Positions 1 through 6,114 of a stretch of 23,878 nt of DNA are shown piece by piece (position 1 is the first letter of the stretch; each line of letters begins with the position of its first letter). The DNA lies in assembly GCA_040235415.1 (NCBI GenBank), contig JBECKR010000002.1, forward strand, positions 1-23,878, in the 5' to 3' direction. The notes under the pieces were generated by a model, which worked only from the letters and a program-made list of their open reading frames with translations, did not search any database and was not told where the DNA came from. The translations under genes were made by a program, and so were the position numbers. Source of the DNA: JBECKR01 sp040235415. Lineage in GTDB: Bacteria; Acidobacteriota; Polarisedimenticolia; Polarisedimenticolales; Polarisedimenticolaceae.

Positions 1-156
1 CCGTCGGACCGCGCGGTGCTGACGCTCGTCGATCTCGAAGGCCGCTCGATGGCGGACGCCGCGGAGGCCCTGGGCTCGACCCGCGTCGCGGTCAAGCTGC
101 GCGCGGTGCGGGCACGCCGCAAGCTCGCGCGCGTGCTGCGCGCGCGAAGGGGGTAG
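1..156 (+). CDS. RNA polymerase sigma factor, ECF/sigma-70 family (C-terminal fragment)
   Basis: Frame 1 is open from the window edge to a TAG stop and gives 51 residues. They read as the end of sigma region 4: an LTLVDLEG-type helix, then a helix-turn-helix (MADAAEALGSTRVAVKLRAVRARR) with a basic C-terminal tail, which in this family contacts the -35 element. The start and region 2 lie outside the window. The next gene starts 5 bp after the stop and encodes a small single-TM protein. A Spy/CpxP-like gene follows, so this is probably an envelope-stress or metal-responsive sigma factor co-transcribed with its regulator. The class is inferred from a short fragment, but the region 4 pattern is typical. 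Confidence 0.8.
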   Translation, partial: PSDRAVLTLVDLEGRSMADAAEALGSTRVAVKLRAVRARRKLARVLRARRG

Positions 157-161
157 ACGTC

Positions 162-542
162 ATGCCGGACCGGAGTCGCCGCGACAAGGAAGCCGCCCGG
201 CTGCGAGAGGCGCTGCGGCGGGCGTCGGCCGGCCCTGAGCCGGACGTCGGCCGCCTGATCTCGCGCGTGCCGGCGATGCTCGCCGAGGCCCGTCGCCGGC
301 GCGAGGCGCGCGCCGGCGCCCCGCCGAACTGGCTCCCGATCGCGTGGAGCGCTGTCCCGCGGGTGGCCGCCGTCACGCTCGCGATCGTGATCGCGGCGTC
401 GGTGGTGCTCGTGCGCGACGCCGGCGTCGAGCGCGCGGCCACGAACGGCGTCGATGCGTTGATCTTGACGGGAAACGTCGATCGCGCCGGCTCGGACGTG
501 CTGCTCGAGGCGATCGCGACGCCGGGAGACGACAATGGGTGA
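162..542 (+). CDS. Small single-TM protein, probable anti-sigma factor
   Basis: This 126-residue protein has a charged, Arg/Ala-rich N-terminal half of about 60 residues, one hydrophobic segment at about residues 65-85 (AAVTLAIVIAASVVLV core), and a short C-terminal tail that would be periplasmic. No zinc-binding anti-sigma motif (HxxxCxxC) is visible. The order sigma factor, then small bitopic protein, then Spy/CpxP-like protein resembles the CnrH/CnrY/CnrX arrangement, in which the bitopic protein holds the sigma factor at the membrane. The anti-sigma role is inferred from position and topology, not from a recognised domain. The ATG is 5 bp after the sigma stop, and the 3' end overlaps the next gene by 8 bp, pointing to translational coupling. 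Confidence 0.6.
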   Translation: MPDRSRRDKEAARLREALRRASAGPEPDVGRLISRVPAMLAEARRRREARAGAPPNWLPIAWSAVPRVAAVTLAIVIAASVVLVRDAGVERAATNGVDALILTGNVDRAGSDVLLEAIATPGDDNG

Positions 543-978
543 GCCGATGCCGCGTGCGACCCGGACCCGCGGCGTGCTCGCCGTGGTCCTGATCTTCGTG
601 CTCGGCGTCGTCACCGGCGCGGCCGTCCTGGTCCTGGTCGAGCGCACCACGAGGCTCGGCTTTCCGCCGCCCCGCCGGGAGCCGCCGATGCACGCGATGA
701 CGCGCGAGCTCGGGCTCGACGCAGCGCAGGCGGCGGAGATTCGACGAATCCTGCACCGCGACCGAACCCGGATCCACGCGATCCTCGAGGAGTCGCGGCA
801 GGAGATCCGGGCAATCCTGACCCCGGAGCAGCAGCGCCGGTTCGATGCCCTGCACCCCGGGCGTCCGCACGAGATGCTCCACGGTCCGGGGGGGGGTCCC
901 GGCGGCCGCCGTCGCGGCGGCCCCGAGGGCCCGCCCGGCCCGCCTCCACCCCCTCCGCCGCCGCAAGACGGCGGCTGA
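535..978 (+). CDS. Membrane-anchored Spy/CpxP-like periplasmic protein (heavy-metal sensor type)
   Basis: This 147-residue protein has one N-terminal membrane segment (about residues 13-35), so it is probably anchored with the rest in the periplasm. The middle part (about 50-105) is helical and carries the LTPEQQRRFDAL signature of the Spy/CpxP/ZraP/CnrX group, with an earlier LGLDAAQAAEIRRIL repeat of the same type. Several His residues (HAM, HRDRTRIHA, LHPGRPHEMLH) could bind metal. The C-terminal tail is low complexity, Gly/Arg/Pro-rich, and ends with eight consecutive prolines. The start overlaps the upstream gene by 8 bp. A run of nine G at 888-896 precedes the tail and could make its frame unstable. 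Sensor or chaperone function is inferred from family and context. Confidence 0.72.
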   Translation: MGEPMPRATRTRGVLAVVLIFVLGVVTGAAVLVLVERTTRLGFPPPRREPPMHAMTRELGLDAAQAAEIRRILHRDRTRIHAILEESRQEIRAILTPEQQRRFDALHPGRPHEMLHGPGGGPGGRRRGGPEGPPGPPPPPPPPQDGG

Positions 979-1017
979 GACCGCTCGCCGGAAAAATTCC
1001 TTCATCAATCCACGCCG

Positions 1018-1049
1018 GCGGAGCGGTTTCGTAGGAACCGCGGCTCCGC
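1018..1049. other. Hairpin downstream of the Spy-like gene
   Basis: GCGGAGC (1018-1024) pairs perfectly with GCTCCGC (1043-1049). Inside it GGTT (1025-1028) pairs with AACC (1036-1039), leaving a 3-nt bulge and a 7-nt loop. It begins 40 nt after the stop codon of the Spy-like gene. No T-run follows, so it is not a standard intrinsic terminator; it may stabilise the 3' end of the mRNA or pause transcription. Confidence 0.35.
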
Positions 1050-1103
1050 ACCGCCCGGAACGGCAAGGATTCCAAGCTCCTGGCGGCGCTATCGCAATCC
1101 GGC

Positions 1104-1151
1104 GGCGATATCGGTTCTTGTCGCCGATAACCCCTGTCTTATCTTTTATTT
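1104..1151 (+). terminator. Possible rho-independent terminator of the sigma-factor operon
   Basis: TATCGG (1109-1114) pairs with CCGATA (1124-1129); alternatively GGCGA (1104-1108) pairs with TCGCC (1121-1125). A T-rich run (CTTATCTTTTATTT, 1138-1151) follows after about 8 nt. In such a GC-rich region this T-rich patch stands out. The gap between stem and T-run is longer than usual, so confidence is low. Confidence 0.3.
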
Positions 1152-1260
1152 AGGCATAGAAGAGAAACGCACGGACCTTCGGCCGCTCACAGCCGCGGCC
1201 GCAGCCCCGATGCTGGGCGTGGGCGCCTTCGGAGCATCGCTCGCCGCGCCGTCGCCGGCT

Positions 1261-1279
1261 GGTATAGTGGAACGATACC
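1261..1279 (+). promoter_or_regulatory. Possible -10 region of slyD inside a small palindrome
   Basis: TATAGT (1263-1268) matches five of six positions of the -10 consensus and lies 42 nt before the slyD start. No good -35 hexamer is visible 16-18 bp upstream. The hexamer sits in an inverted repeat, GGTAT (1261-1265) with ATACC (1275-1279), which could be an operator or may be chance. Confidence 0.3.
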
Positions 1280-1310
1280 GTCCCGCTTCCCGAATCCACG
1301 AGGACGTCCC

Positions 1311-1793
1311 ATGAAAATCGACAAGCACAAGGTCGTGAGCATCGAGTACACCCTGAAGGGCCCGGACGGCGAGATCGTCGACCGTTCCGACGACGGCGAG
1401 CCGCTGGACTACCTCCACGGCGCGGGGAACATCGTCCCCGGCCTCGAGCAGGCGCTCCAAGGGAAGGCCGCGGGAGAAGCGTTCCACATCGACGTCCCGC
1501 CCGAGATGGGGTACGGCCCGCGGGTCGAGGAGCTTCGCCTCGTGCTGCCGCGCGACCGCTTCCAGACCGCCGGCGAGCTCGCGACCGGCATGCGCTTCCG
1601 CGCGTCGACCCCGGACGGATCGCAGGTGTTCACGATCGTCGGCATCGCGGGGGACGACGTCACGATCGACGCCAACCATCCTCTGGCCGGCGAGACCCTG
1701 CACTTCGACGTCAAGGTCGTCGACGTCCGCGACGCCAGACAAGAGGAGATCGAGCACGGCCACGTGCACGGTCCCGACGGACATCACGCCTAG
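1311..1793 (+). CDS. slyD: SlyD-type FKBP peptidyl-prolyl cis-trans isomerase
   Basis: The 160-residue protein should be a cytoplasmic prolyl isomerase and chaperone. It shows the SlyD layout: an N-terminal FKBP strand set (VVSIEYTLKGPDGEIVD), the LDYLHGAGNIVPGLEQAL segment, PPEMGYGPR leading into the inserted IF (insert-in-flap) chaperone domain, and then the family signature NHPLAGETLHFDVKVVDVRDA near residues 122-142. The tail is His-rich (EHGHVHGPDGHHA), as in SlyD proteins that bind nickel and other metals, though it is short. The ATG has AGGA (1301-1304) at good spacing. It is a single gene: the stop codon is directly followed by, and shares its last G with, the end of a transposase element, so the extreme C-terminus may have been set by that insertion. 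Confidence 0.93.
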   Translation: MKIDKHKVVSIEYTLKGPDGEIVDRSDDGEPLDYLHGAGNIVPGLEQALQGKAAGEAFHIDVPPEMGYGPRVEELRLVLPRDRFQTAGELATGMRFRASTPDGSQVFTIVGIAGDDVTIDANHPLAGETLHFDVKVVDVRDARQEEIEHGHVHGPDGHHA

Positions 1794-1823
1794 GGGACAT
1801 TCCTCGAGAGCTTTGAATTCTTC
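1793..1823 (+). repeat. Left inverted end of the RAYT element
   Basis: The first 14 bases, GGGGACATTCCTCG, are repeated exactly in reverse complement at 2613-2626, and 10 of the next 17 also match. TCCTCGA (1801-1807) can in addition pair with TCGAGGA (1822-1828), giving a local hairpin. Its first base is the last base of the slyD TAG stop. Confidence 0.8.
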
Positions 1824-1840
1824 GAGGAGCCTCCGGGGGC

Positions 1841-1878
1841 CCCGCCGCGGTTGCCGAGCGGAAACCGGTTGCGGCGGG
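1841..1878. other. Subterminal hairpin in the RAYT element
   Basis: CCCGCCGC (1841-1848) pairs perfectly with GCGGCGGG (1871-1878). GGTT (1849-1852) with AACC (1863-1866) extends the stem past a 4-nt bulge. IS200/IS605 and RAYT proteins recognise hairpins in single-stranded DNA, so this may be a binding site, or it may regulate translation of the transposase. Confidence 0.4.
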
Positions 1879-1949
1879 TCCTGCGTTGCCTCGAACCGGC
1901 CCCGAGGTCCAACCTGTGACTCGCGTCCCGCCTCGTACCGGGGGCCGTC

Positions 1950-2597
1950 GTGGCCCGCACCGCCCGTGCCGACGTCGGAGGCCTCTGCTACCACGCGCTC
2001 ACGCGCGGCAACAACCGCGAGCGCGTGTTCCATGACGACCGCGACTACGAGCGCTTCCTCGATCTCATGCGCAGGGGGTGCGGTCGCGTCCCGATGGACG
2101 TCCTGGCGTTCTGCCTCATGCCGAATCACGTCCACCTGGTATTGAGGCCGCGGTTCGACGGCGGTCTGGGCGCGTGGATGCAACGCGTACTCACCGGCCA
2201 CGTCCGGCGACATGCCACGCGCTATGGCACCGTGGGACGGATCTGGCAGGGCCGCTTCAAGTCGTTCCCGATCCAGGGCGACCGACACCTGTTCACCGTG
2301 ATGCGCTACGTCGAGCGTAATCCCCGGCGCGCCGACCTGGTCGGTAGCGCATCGGACTGGCCGTGGTCGAGCCTCGGAGCCCGGCGTCGCGCCCGCCCGC
2401 CCGCGTGGCTCGTGTTCCCACCGTTCGATCTCGGGCCGGACTGGGCACGCCGCGTCGACGAGCCGCTCGCCGCGCCGGAGCTCGCGGCGATCCGGACGTG
2501 CGCTCGGCGTCAACGTCCCTACGGGGAGGCGTGCTGGGTCCGCGGCACCGCCGAGCGACTCGGTCTCCTCGATTCGCTCGACGACCCGCGCGGCTGA
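1950..2597 (+). CDS. REP-associated tyrosine transposase (RAYT, Y1_Tnp/IS200-like)
   Basis: The 215-residue protein is a single-stranded DNA nuclease and strand-transfer enzyme of the HUH class. It opens with the family pattern MAR...YHALTRGNNRERVFHDDRDYERFL. It carries the HUH motif in MPNHVHLVL (His60, His62) and the catalytic-tyrosine helix RYVERNPRRADLV (Tyr120), followed by the DWPWSS motif. The GRIWQGRFKSFPI segment is also typical. The start is GTG at 1950, chosen because it gives the conserved N-terminus. All expected catalytic residues are present and the frame is intact, so it may be active. It lies between matched inverted ends and has no tnpB partner, as usual for RAYTs, which often act as domesticated single-copy genes. 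Confidence 0.93.
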   Translation: MARTARADVGGLCYHALTRGNNRERVFHDDRDYERFLDLMRRGCGRVPMDVLAFCLMPNHVHLVLRPRFDGGLGAWMQRVLTGHVRRHATRYGTVGRIWQGRFKSFPIQGDRHLFTVMRYVERNPRRADLVGSASDWPWSSLGARRRARPPAWLVFPPFDLGPDWARRVDEPLAAPELAAIRTCARRQRPYGEACWVRGTAERLGLLDSLDDPRG

Positions 2598-2626
2598 ACT
2601 ATTCGAAGACTCCGAGGAATGTCCCC
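2596..2626 (-). repeat. Right inverted end of the RAYT element
   Basis: CGAGGAATGTCCCC (2613-2626) is the exact reverse complement of the left end. Imperfect similarity extends inward to about 2596, overlapping the transposase stop codon (2595-2597). Confidence 0.8.
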
Positions 2627-2698
2627 GACCGGCTCGATCGGCTCGGTCCCGTTTGTGCGGTCGGCGACCCGCAACCTCCGCACACCGCGGGACGTAGC

Positions 2699-2740
2699 TA
2701 TACTCCGGGCTCGCGCTCGCTCGTGGGTGCGAGGGGAGGT
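2699..2740 (+). promoter_or_regulatory. Possible -10 box and strong ribosome binding site of the tricorn gene
   Basis: TATACT (2699-2704) matches five of six -10 positions and lies 41 nt before the GTG start; no clear -35 is visible. A purine-rich Shine-Dalgarno sequence, GAGGGGAGG (2731-2739), precedes the GTG at 2746 with good spacing and decides that start. The promoter lies outside the RAYT element. Confidence 0.4.
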
Positions 2741-2745
2741 TCGAC

Positions 2746-5700
2746 GTGTCCAAGCTGCGGTTCTCCTTGATCCTGCTCGTCGTCGCGCTGCTCGCGGCGG
2801 CCGCTTCCGCGACTCCGGCTCGTGAGGGCTACCTCCGCTATCCCGACCTGAACGGCGACCGCTTGGTGTTCGCCGCCGAGGGCGACCTCTGGATCGCGCC
2901 CGCAGCCGGCGGGACGGCGCGGCGCATCACGACGCACGTCGGCGACGAGATCCTCCCGAAATTCTCGCCGGACGGGCGCACGATCGCGTTCACCGGGGTG
3001 TACGACGGCAACGACGACGTGTACGTCGTGCCGGCCGAGGGCGGCGAGCCGCGCCGGCTGACCTGGAATCCGTCGCCCGACCAAGTGATCGGGTGGACCC
3101 CCGACGGCGCTCGCGTGATCTTCCGCAGCAACCGCGACGAGCCGCACGGCTCGTTCGAGCTGTTCACCGTCGCGGCGGCCGTCGGACAACCGGAGAAGCT
3201 GCCGCTCGGCTGGGCGGCCCGCATCGGCATCGACCCCGATTCCGGGCGCTGGGCGTTCACGCGGACCCAGCGCGAGACCCGGACCTGGAAGCGCTACCGC
3301 GGAGGCACGCACACGACGATCTGGGTCGGCGATCCCGCGCGAGCCGACTTCCGGCAGGTGACGACGTTCGACGGCATGAACGCGTTTCCGATGTGGCACG
3401 GCGGACGGATCTTCTACCTGTGCGACGAGGGCGGGACCGCCAATCTGTGGTCGATGGCGCCCGACGGGACCGACCGCAAACGCCTCACCGACCTCGGGGA
3501 CTGGGACGCGCGGTTCCCCTCGATGGCGCCCGACGGCCGGATCGTGTTCATGCTCGCGGGCGGGGTCCAGCTGTTCGATCCCACCGCGGGCGCGGCGCGC
3601 GCCGTCGCCATCGACGTTCCGAGCGATCGCGTGCTGACCCGGGTGCGCTACCCGGAGCCCCAGCGCTACCTCTCGTGGCTCGACCTCTCCCCCGACGGCA
3701 AGCGTCTCGCGCTGACCGCTCGCGGCGAGATCTTCTCGGTGCCGGCGGAGGACGGCGTCACGCTCGCGGTGACCCGCGGCAGCGGGGCCCGCGAGAGCTG
3801 GGCGTCGTTCGGACCCGACGGCAAGACCCTGGTGTACGTCACCGACGCCCCGGGCGAGGAGGAGATCCGCTCGATCGACGCCTGGGGGCGCGGGGAGCCG
3901 AAGGTCGTGAAGCCGGCCGGGGAGCGCGGTTGGTACTTCCCGCCGAGGTTCTCTCCGGACGGCAAGTGGATCGCCTACGCCGACCAGACCCACACGCTGT
4001 ACCTCGTGCCGGCCGACGGGGGCGAGCCGCGGAAGGTCGATCACGACGAGCAGAGCGAGATCCGGCAGTACGCGTTCAGTCCGGACGGACGCTGGCTCGC
4101 GTACGTCAAGTCGGCCGTCAAGACCGAGTACGACTCGATCTTCGTCTACGGCGTCTCGAGCGGCGGGATCCACCGCATCACCGGCGCGGACACGAACGAC
4201 TTCGCGCCGGTCTGGGATCCCGACGGCCGCTACCTGTACTTCCTGAGCGACCGCGTGACGAACCCGATGCTCGGCGCGCGCGATTTCGAGAACGTCGACA
4301 TCCGGCCGACGAAGCCGTACCTCGCGCTGCTCCGTCCCGACGTCGAGAACCCGTTCGCCGAGATCGCCGGGCTGCCGCCGAAGGACGAAGACAAGTCCGG
4401 CGACGAGGCGAAGCCGGACGCGAAGAAAGCCGGGCAGGGCTCGAAGAAGGGCGCCGAGAAGGGCGAGCCCGAGAAGAAGAAGGAGAACAAGCCGGTCGAG
4501 ATCGACTTCGAGGGGATCGGGGATCGCGTCGTGGCGCTGCCGGTCGACGCCGGCGACTACGGCGGCCTCGACGCGACGTCGAAGGCCGTGTTCTGGCTGT
4601 CGCGCCCGATCGAGGGGATGGCGGACGGCCCCGAGGGATTCTTCGGCGAGGCCCCGCCGAACGCGACGCTCGTGGCGTTCGACCTCGAATCGAAGAAGGA
4701 CAAGCCGTTCGTCGAGGGCGTCTCGGCGTTCATGGTCGCGCCCGAGGCGAACAAGATCGCCGTCATGAAGCGCCGCGGCGAGATCTACGTCGTCGGAGCC
4801 GGCGCCCCTCCGGGCCCCGCCCTCGCCGAATCGAAGGTCTCGCTCGACGGCGTCGTCATCGAGCTCGATCCGGTCGAGGAGTGGAAGGAGATCTTCCACG
4901 ACGCGTGGCGCCAGATGCGCGACTTCTACTGGGACGCGGGAATGGGCGGCGTCGACTGGAGCGCGATCCACGACCACTACGCCGCGCTGCTGCCCCGGGT
5001 CGCGACCCGCGAGGATCTGCAGGACCTCATCGGCGAGATGATCGGCGAGCTGTCGACGTCGCACACCTACGTGTTCGGCGGCGACCGCGGCGTCTCCGTT
5101 CCGCGGGTCTCGGTCGGCCTGCTCGGCGCGGACCTCGTGCTCGAAGGCGACGCGTTCCGCGTCGCACGGATCTATCACGGCGACCCCGCGGATCGCGAGC
5201 GAGCGCCGCTGCTCGAGCCCGGCGTCGGCGTCGCTGAGGGCGACTACGTCCTCGCCGTCAACCACGTCAAGCCGCGGACCGATCGGCCGTTCGCGGCCGC
5301 GATGGAGGACCTCGCGGACAAGAAGGTCCTGCTCACCGTCAACTCCCGCCCGACGCCCGACGGGGCGCGCGACGTCGTGGTCGTGCCTCTCGGCAACGAT
5401 CGCGGCGTACGGTACGCGGACTGGGTGCGGCGCAACCGCGAGTACGTCGCGAAGAAGACCGACGGCAAGATCGCCTACGTCCACATTCCCGACATGGGCT
5501 CCCGCGGGCTCATCGAGTTCGACACCTGGTTCTACCCGCAGCTCGACAAGGAGGGCATGGTCGTCGACGTGCGCTGGAACGGCGGAGGGTTCGTCTCGCA
5601 GCTGATTCTGGAGCGGTTCCGCCGCAAGGTCATCAGCTTCGACCGCGCTCGCTGGGGCGGCCGATCGACGTACCCGTACCGCGCGCTCAACGGCCCGTTC

Positions 5701-6102
5701 GTCGTGCTCACGAACCAGTGGGCGGGGTCCGACGGCGACATCTTCCCGGCCGCGGTTCAGCTCGAGAAGCTGGCTCCCGTGATCGGCAAGCGCTCGTGGG
5801 GCGGCGTCGTCGGGATCCGCGCCGACAAGCGGCTCGTCGACAACGGCCTCGTGACGCAGCCTGAGTTCGCGTGGTGGGACCCGCGCCACGGCTGGGGGAT
5901 CGAGAACCGCGGCGTGATCCCGGACATCGAGGTCGAGAATCTGCCGCAGGACGTTGCGCGCGGGGTCGACGCACAGCTCGACCGCGGCATCGAGGAGGTG
6001 CTGAAGCTGCACGCGGCGCATCCGCCGCTAGAGCCGGAGTTCGGTCCGGTCCGACCGCGCGGCCGCGGCGCGTACCACGGCGAGCTCGGCGGCGGGAAGT
6101 AG
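2746..6102 (+). CDS. Secreted tricorn protease homolog (S41 family)
   Basis: The 1118-residue protein is a large peptidase thought to trim peptides to short oligopeptides. It has a Sec signal peptide with likely cleavage after Ala22 (AAASA), so it should be periplasmic or secreted. Residues about 30-540 are WD40/TolB-like beta-propeller repeats with recurrent FSPDG/DPDG motifs, matching the two tricorn propellers. A Lys/Glu-rich linker follows (about 546-585), then the C1 helical domain (EEWKEIFHDAWRQMRDFYWD), a PDZ-like domain (about 790-880) and the C2 protease core. The expected tetrad is visible: Ser772-His773 (LSTSHTY), Ser995 (WAGSDGDIFP) and Glu1053 (WGIENRG), matching Ser745, His746, Ser965 and Glu1023 of Thermoplasma tricorn. 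It appears monocistronic and converges with the ABC operon with only 4 bp between stops. Confidence 0.95.
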   Translation: MSKLRFSLILLVVALLAAAASATPAREGYLRYPDLNGDRLVFAAEGDLWIAPAAGGTARRITTHVGDEILPKFSPDGRTIAFTGVYDGNDDVYVVPAEGGEPRRLTWNPSPDQVIGWTPDGARVIFRSNRDEPHGSFELFTVAAAVGQPEKLPLGWAARIGIDPDSGRWAFTRTQRETRTWKRYRGGTHTTIWVGDPARADFRQVTTFDGMNAFPMWHGGRIFYLCDEGGTANLWSMAPDGTDRKRLTDLGDWDARFPSMAPDGRIVFMLAGGVQLFDPTAGAARAVAIDVPSDRVLTRVRYPEPQRYLSWLDLSPDGKRLALTARGEIFSVPAEDGVTLAVTRGSGARESWASFGPDGKTLVYVTDAPGEEEIRSIDAWGRGEPKVVKPAGERGWYFPPRFSPDGKWIAYADQTHTLYLVPADGGEPRKVDHDEQSEIRQYAFSPDGRWLAYVKSAVKTEYDSIFVYGVSSGGIHRITGADTNDFAPVWDPDGRYLYFLSDRVTNPMLGARDFENVDIRPTKPYLALLRPDVENPFAEIAGLPPKDEDKSGDEAKPDAKKAGQGSKKGAEKGEPEKKKENKPVEIDFEGIGDRVVALPVDAGDYGGLDATSKAVFWLSRPIEGMADGPEGFFGEAPPNATLVAFDLESKKDKPFVEGVSAFMVAPEANKIAVMKRRGEIYVVGAGAPPGPALAESKVSLDGVVIELDPVEEWKEIFHDAWRQMRDFYWDAGMGGVDWSAIHDHYAALLPRVATREDLQDLIGEMIGELSTSHTYVFGGDRGVSVPRVSVGLLGADLVLEGDAFRVARIYHGDPADRERAPLLEPGVGVAEGDYVLAVNHVKPRTDRPFAAAMEDLADKKVLLTVNSRPTPDGARDVVVVPLGNDRGVRYADWVRRNREYVAKKTDGKIAYVHIPDMGSRGLIEFDTWFYPQLDKEGMVVDVRWNGGGFVSQLILERFRRKVISFDRARWGGRSTYPYRALNGPFVVLTNQWAGSDGDIFPAAVQLEKLAPVIGKRSWGGVVGIRADKRLVDNGLVTQPEFAWWDPRHGWGIENRGVIPDIEVENLPQDVARGVDAQLDRGIEEVLKLHAAHPPLEPEFGPVRPRGRGAYHGELGGGK

Positions 6103-6114
6103 GCCCTCAGGCCT
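6101..6114. terminator. Small palindrome between convergent stops
   Basis: AGGCC (6101-6105) and GGCCT (6110-6114) pair around a CTCA tetraloop, spanning the ends of both convergent genes. There is no T-run on either side, so it is at most a weak bidirectional terminator. Confidence 0.2.

Larger units (their letters stand above)
979..1310. other. Non-coding stretch between the sigma-factor operon and slyD
   Basis: I see no convincing gene in these 332 bp. The stretch contains a bulged hairpin at 1018-1049, a second hairpin followed by a T-rich run (1104-1151), the most AT-rich patch nearby (about 1126-1170), and a TATAGT promoter-like hexamer at 1263-1268. The short open frames here lack ribosome binding sites and recognisable motifs. 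Confidence 0.6.
1793..2626 (+). mobile_element. REP-associated (Y1/HUH) transposase element with inverted ends
   Basis: An 834-bp segment is bounded by a perfect 14-bp inverted repeat, GGGGACATTCCTCG at 1793-1806 and its reverse complement at 2613-2626. Similarity extends imperfectly inward to about 31 bp (24 of 31 positions). It contains one transposase gene (1950-2597), whose stop lies inside the right repeat. A strong hairpin at 1841-1878 sits between the left end and the gene. The layout fits a RAYT gene flanked by its recognised palindromic sequences. Whether it moves as a unit is unknown. The left end coincides with the slyD stop codon. Confidence 0.75.

Noticed and set aside
1841..1878. 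An intrinsic terminator for slyD
   Set aside because: The stem is strong but has no T-run and lies within the RAYT element; it fits a subterminal hairpin better.
2698..6021. A very long open frame antisense to the tricorn gene
   Set aside because: It is an artefact of high GC: the opposite strand encodes a full tricorn protease with catalytic residues, while the antisense translation is low-complexity Arg/Asp/Val sequence with no domain.
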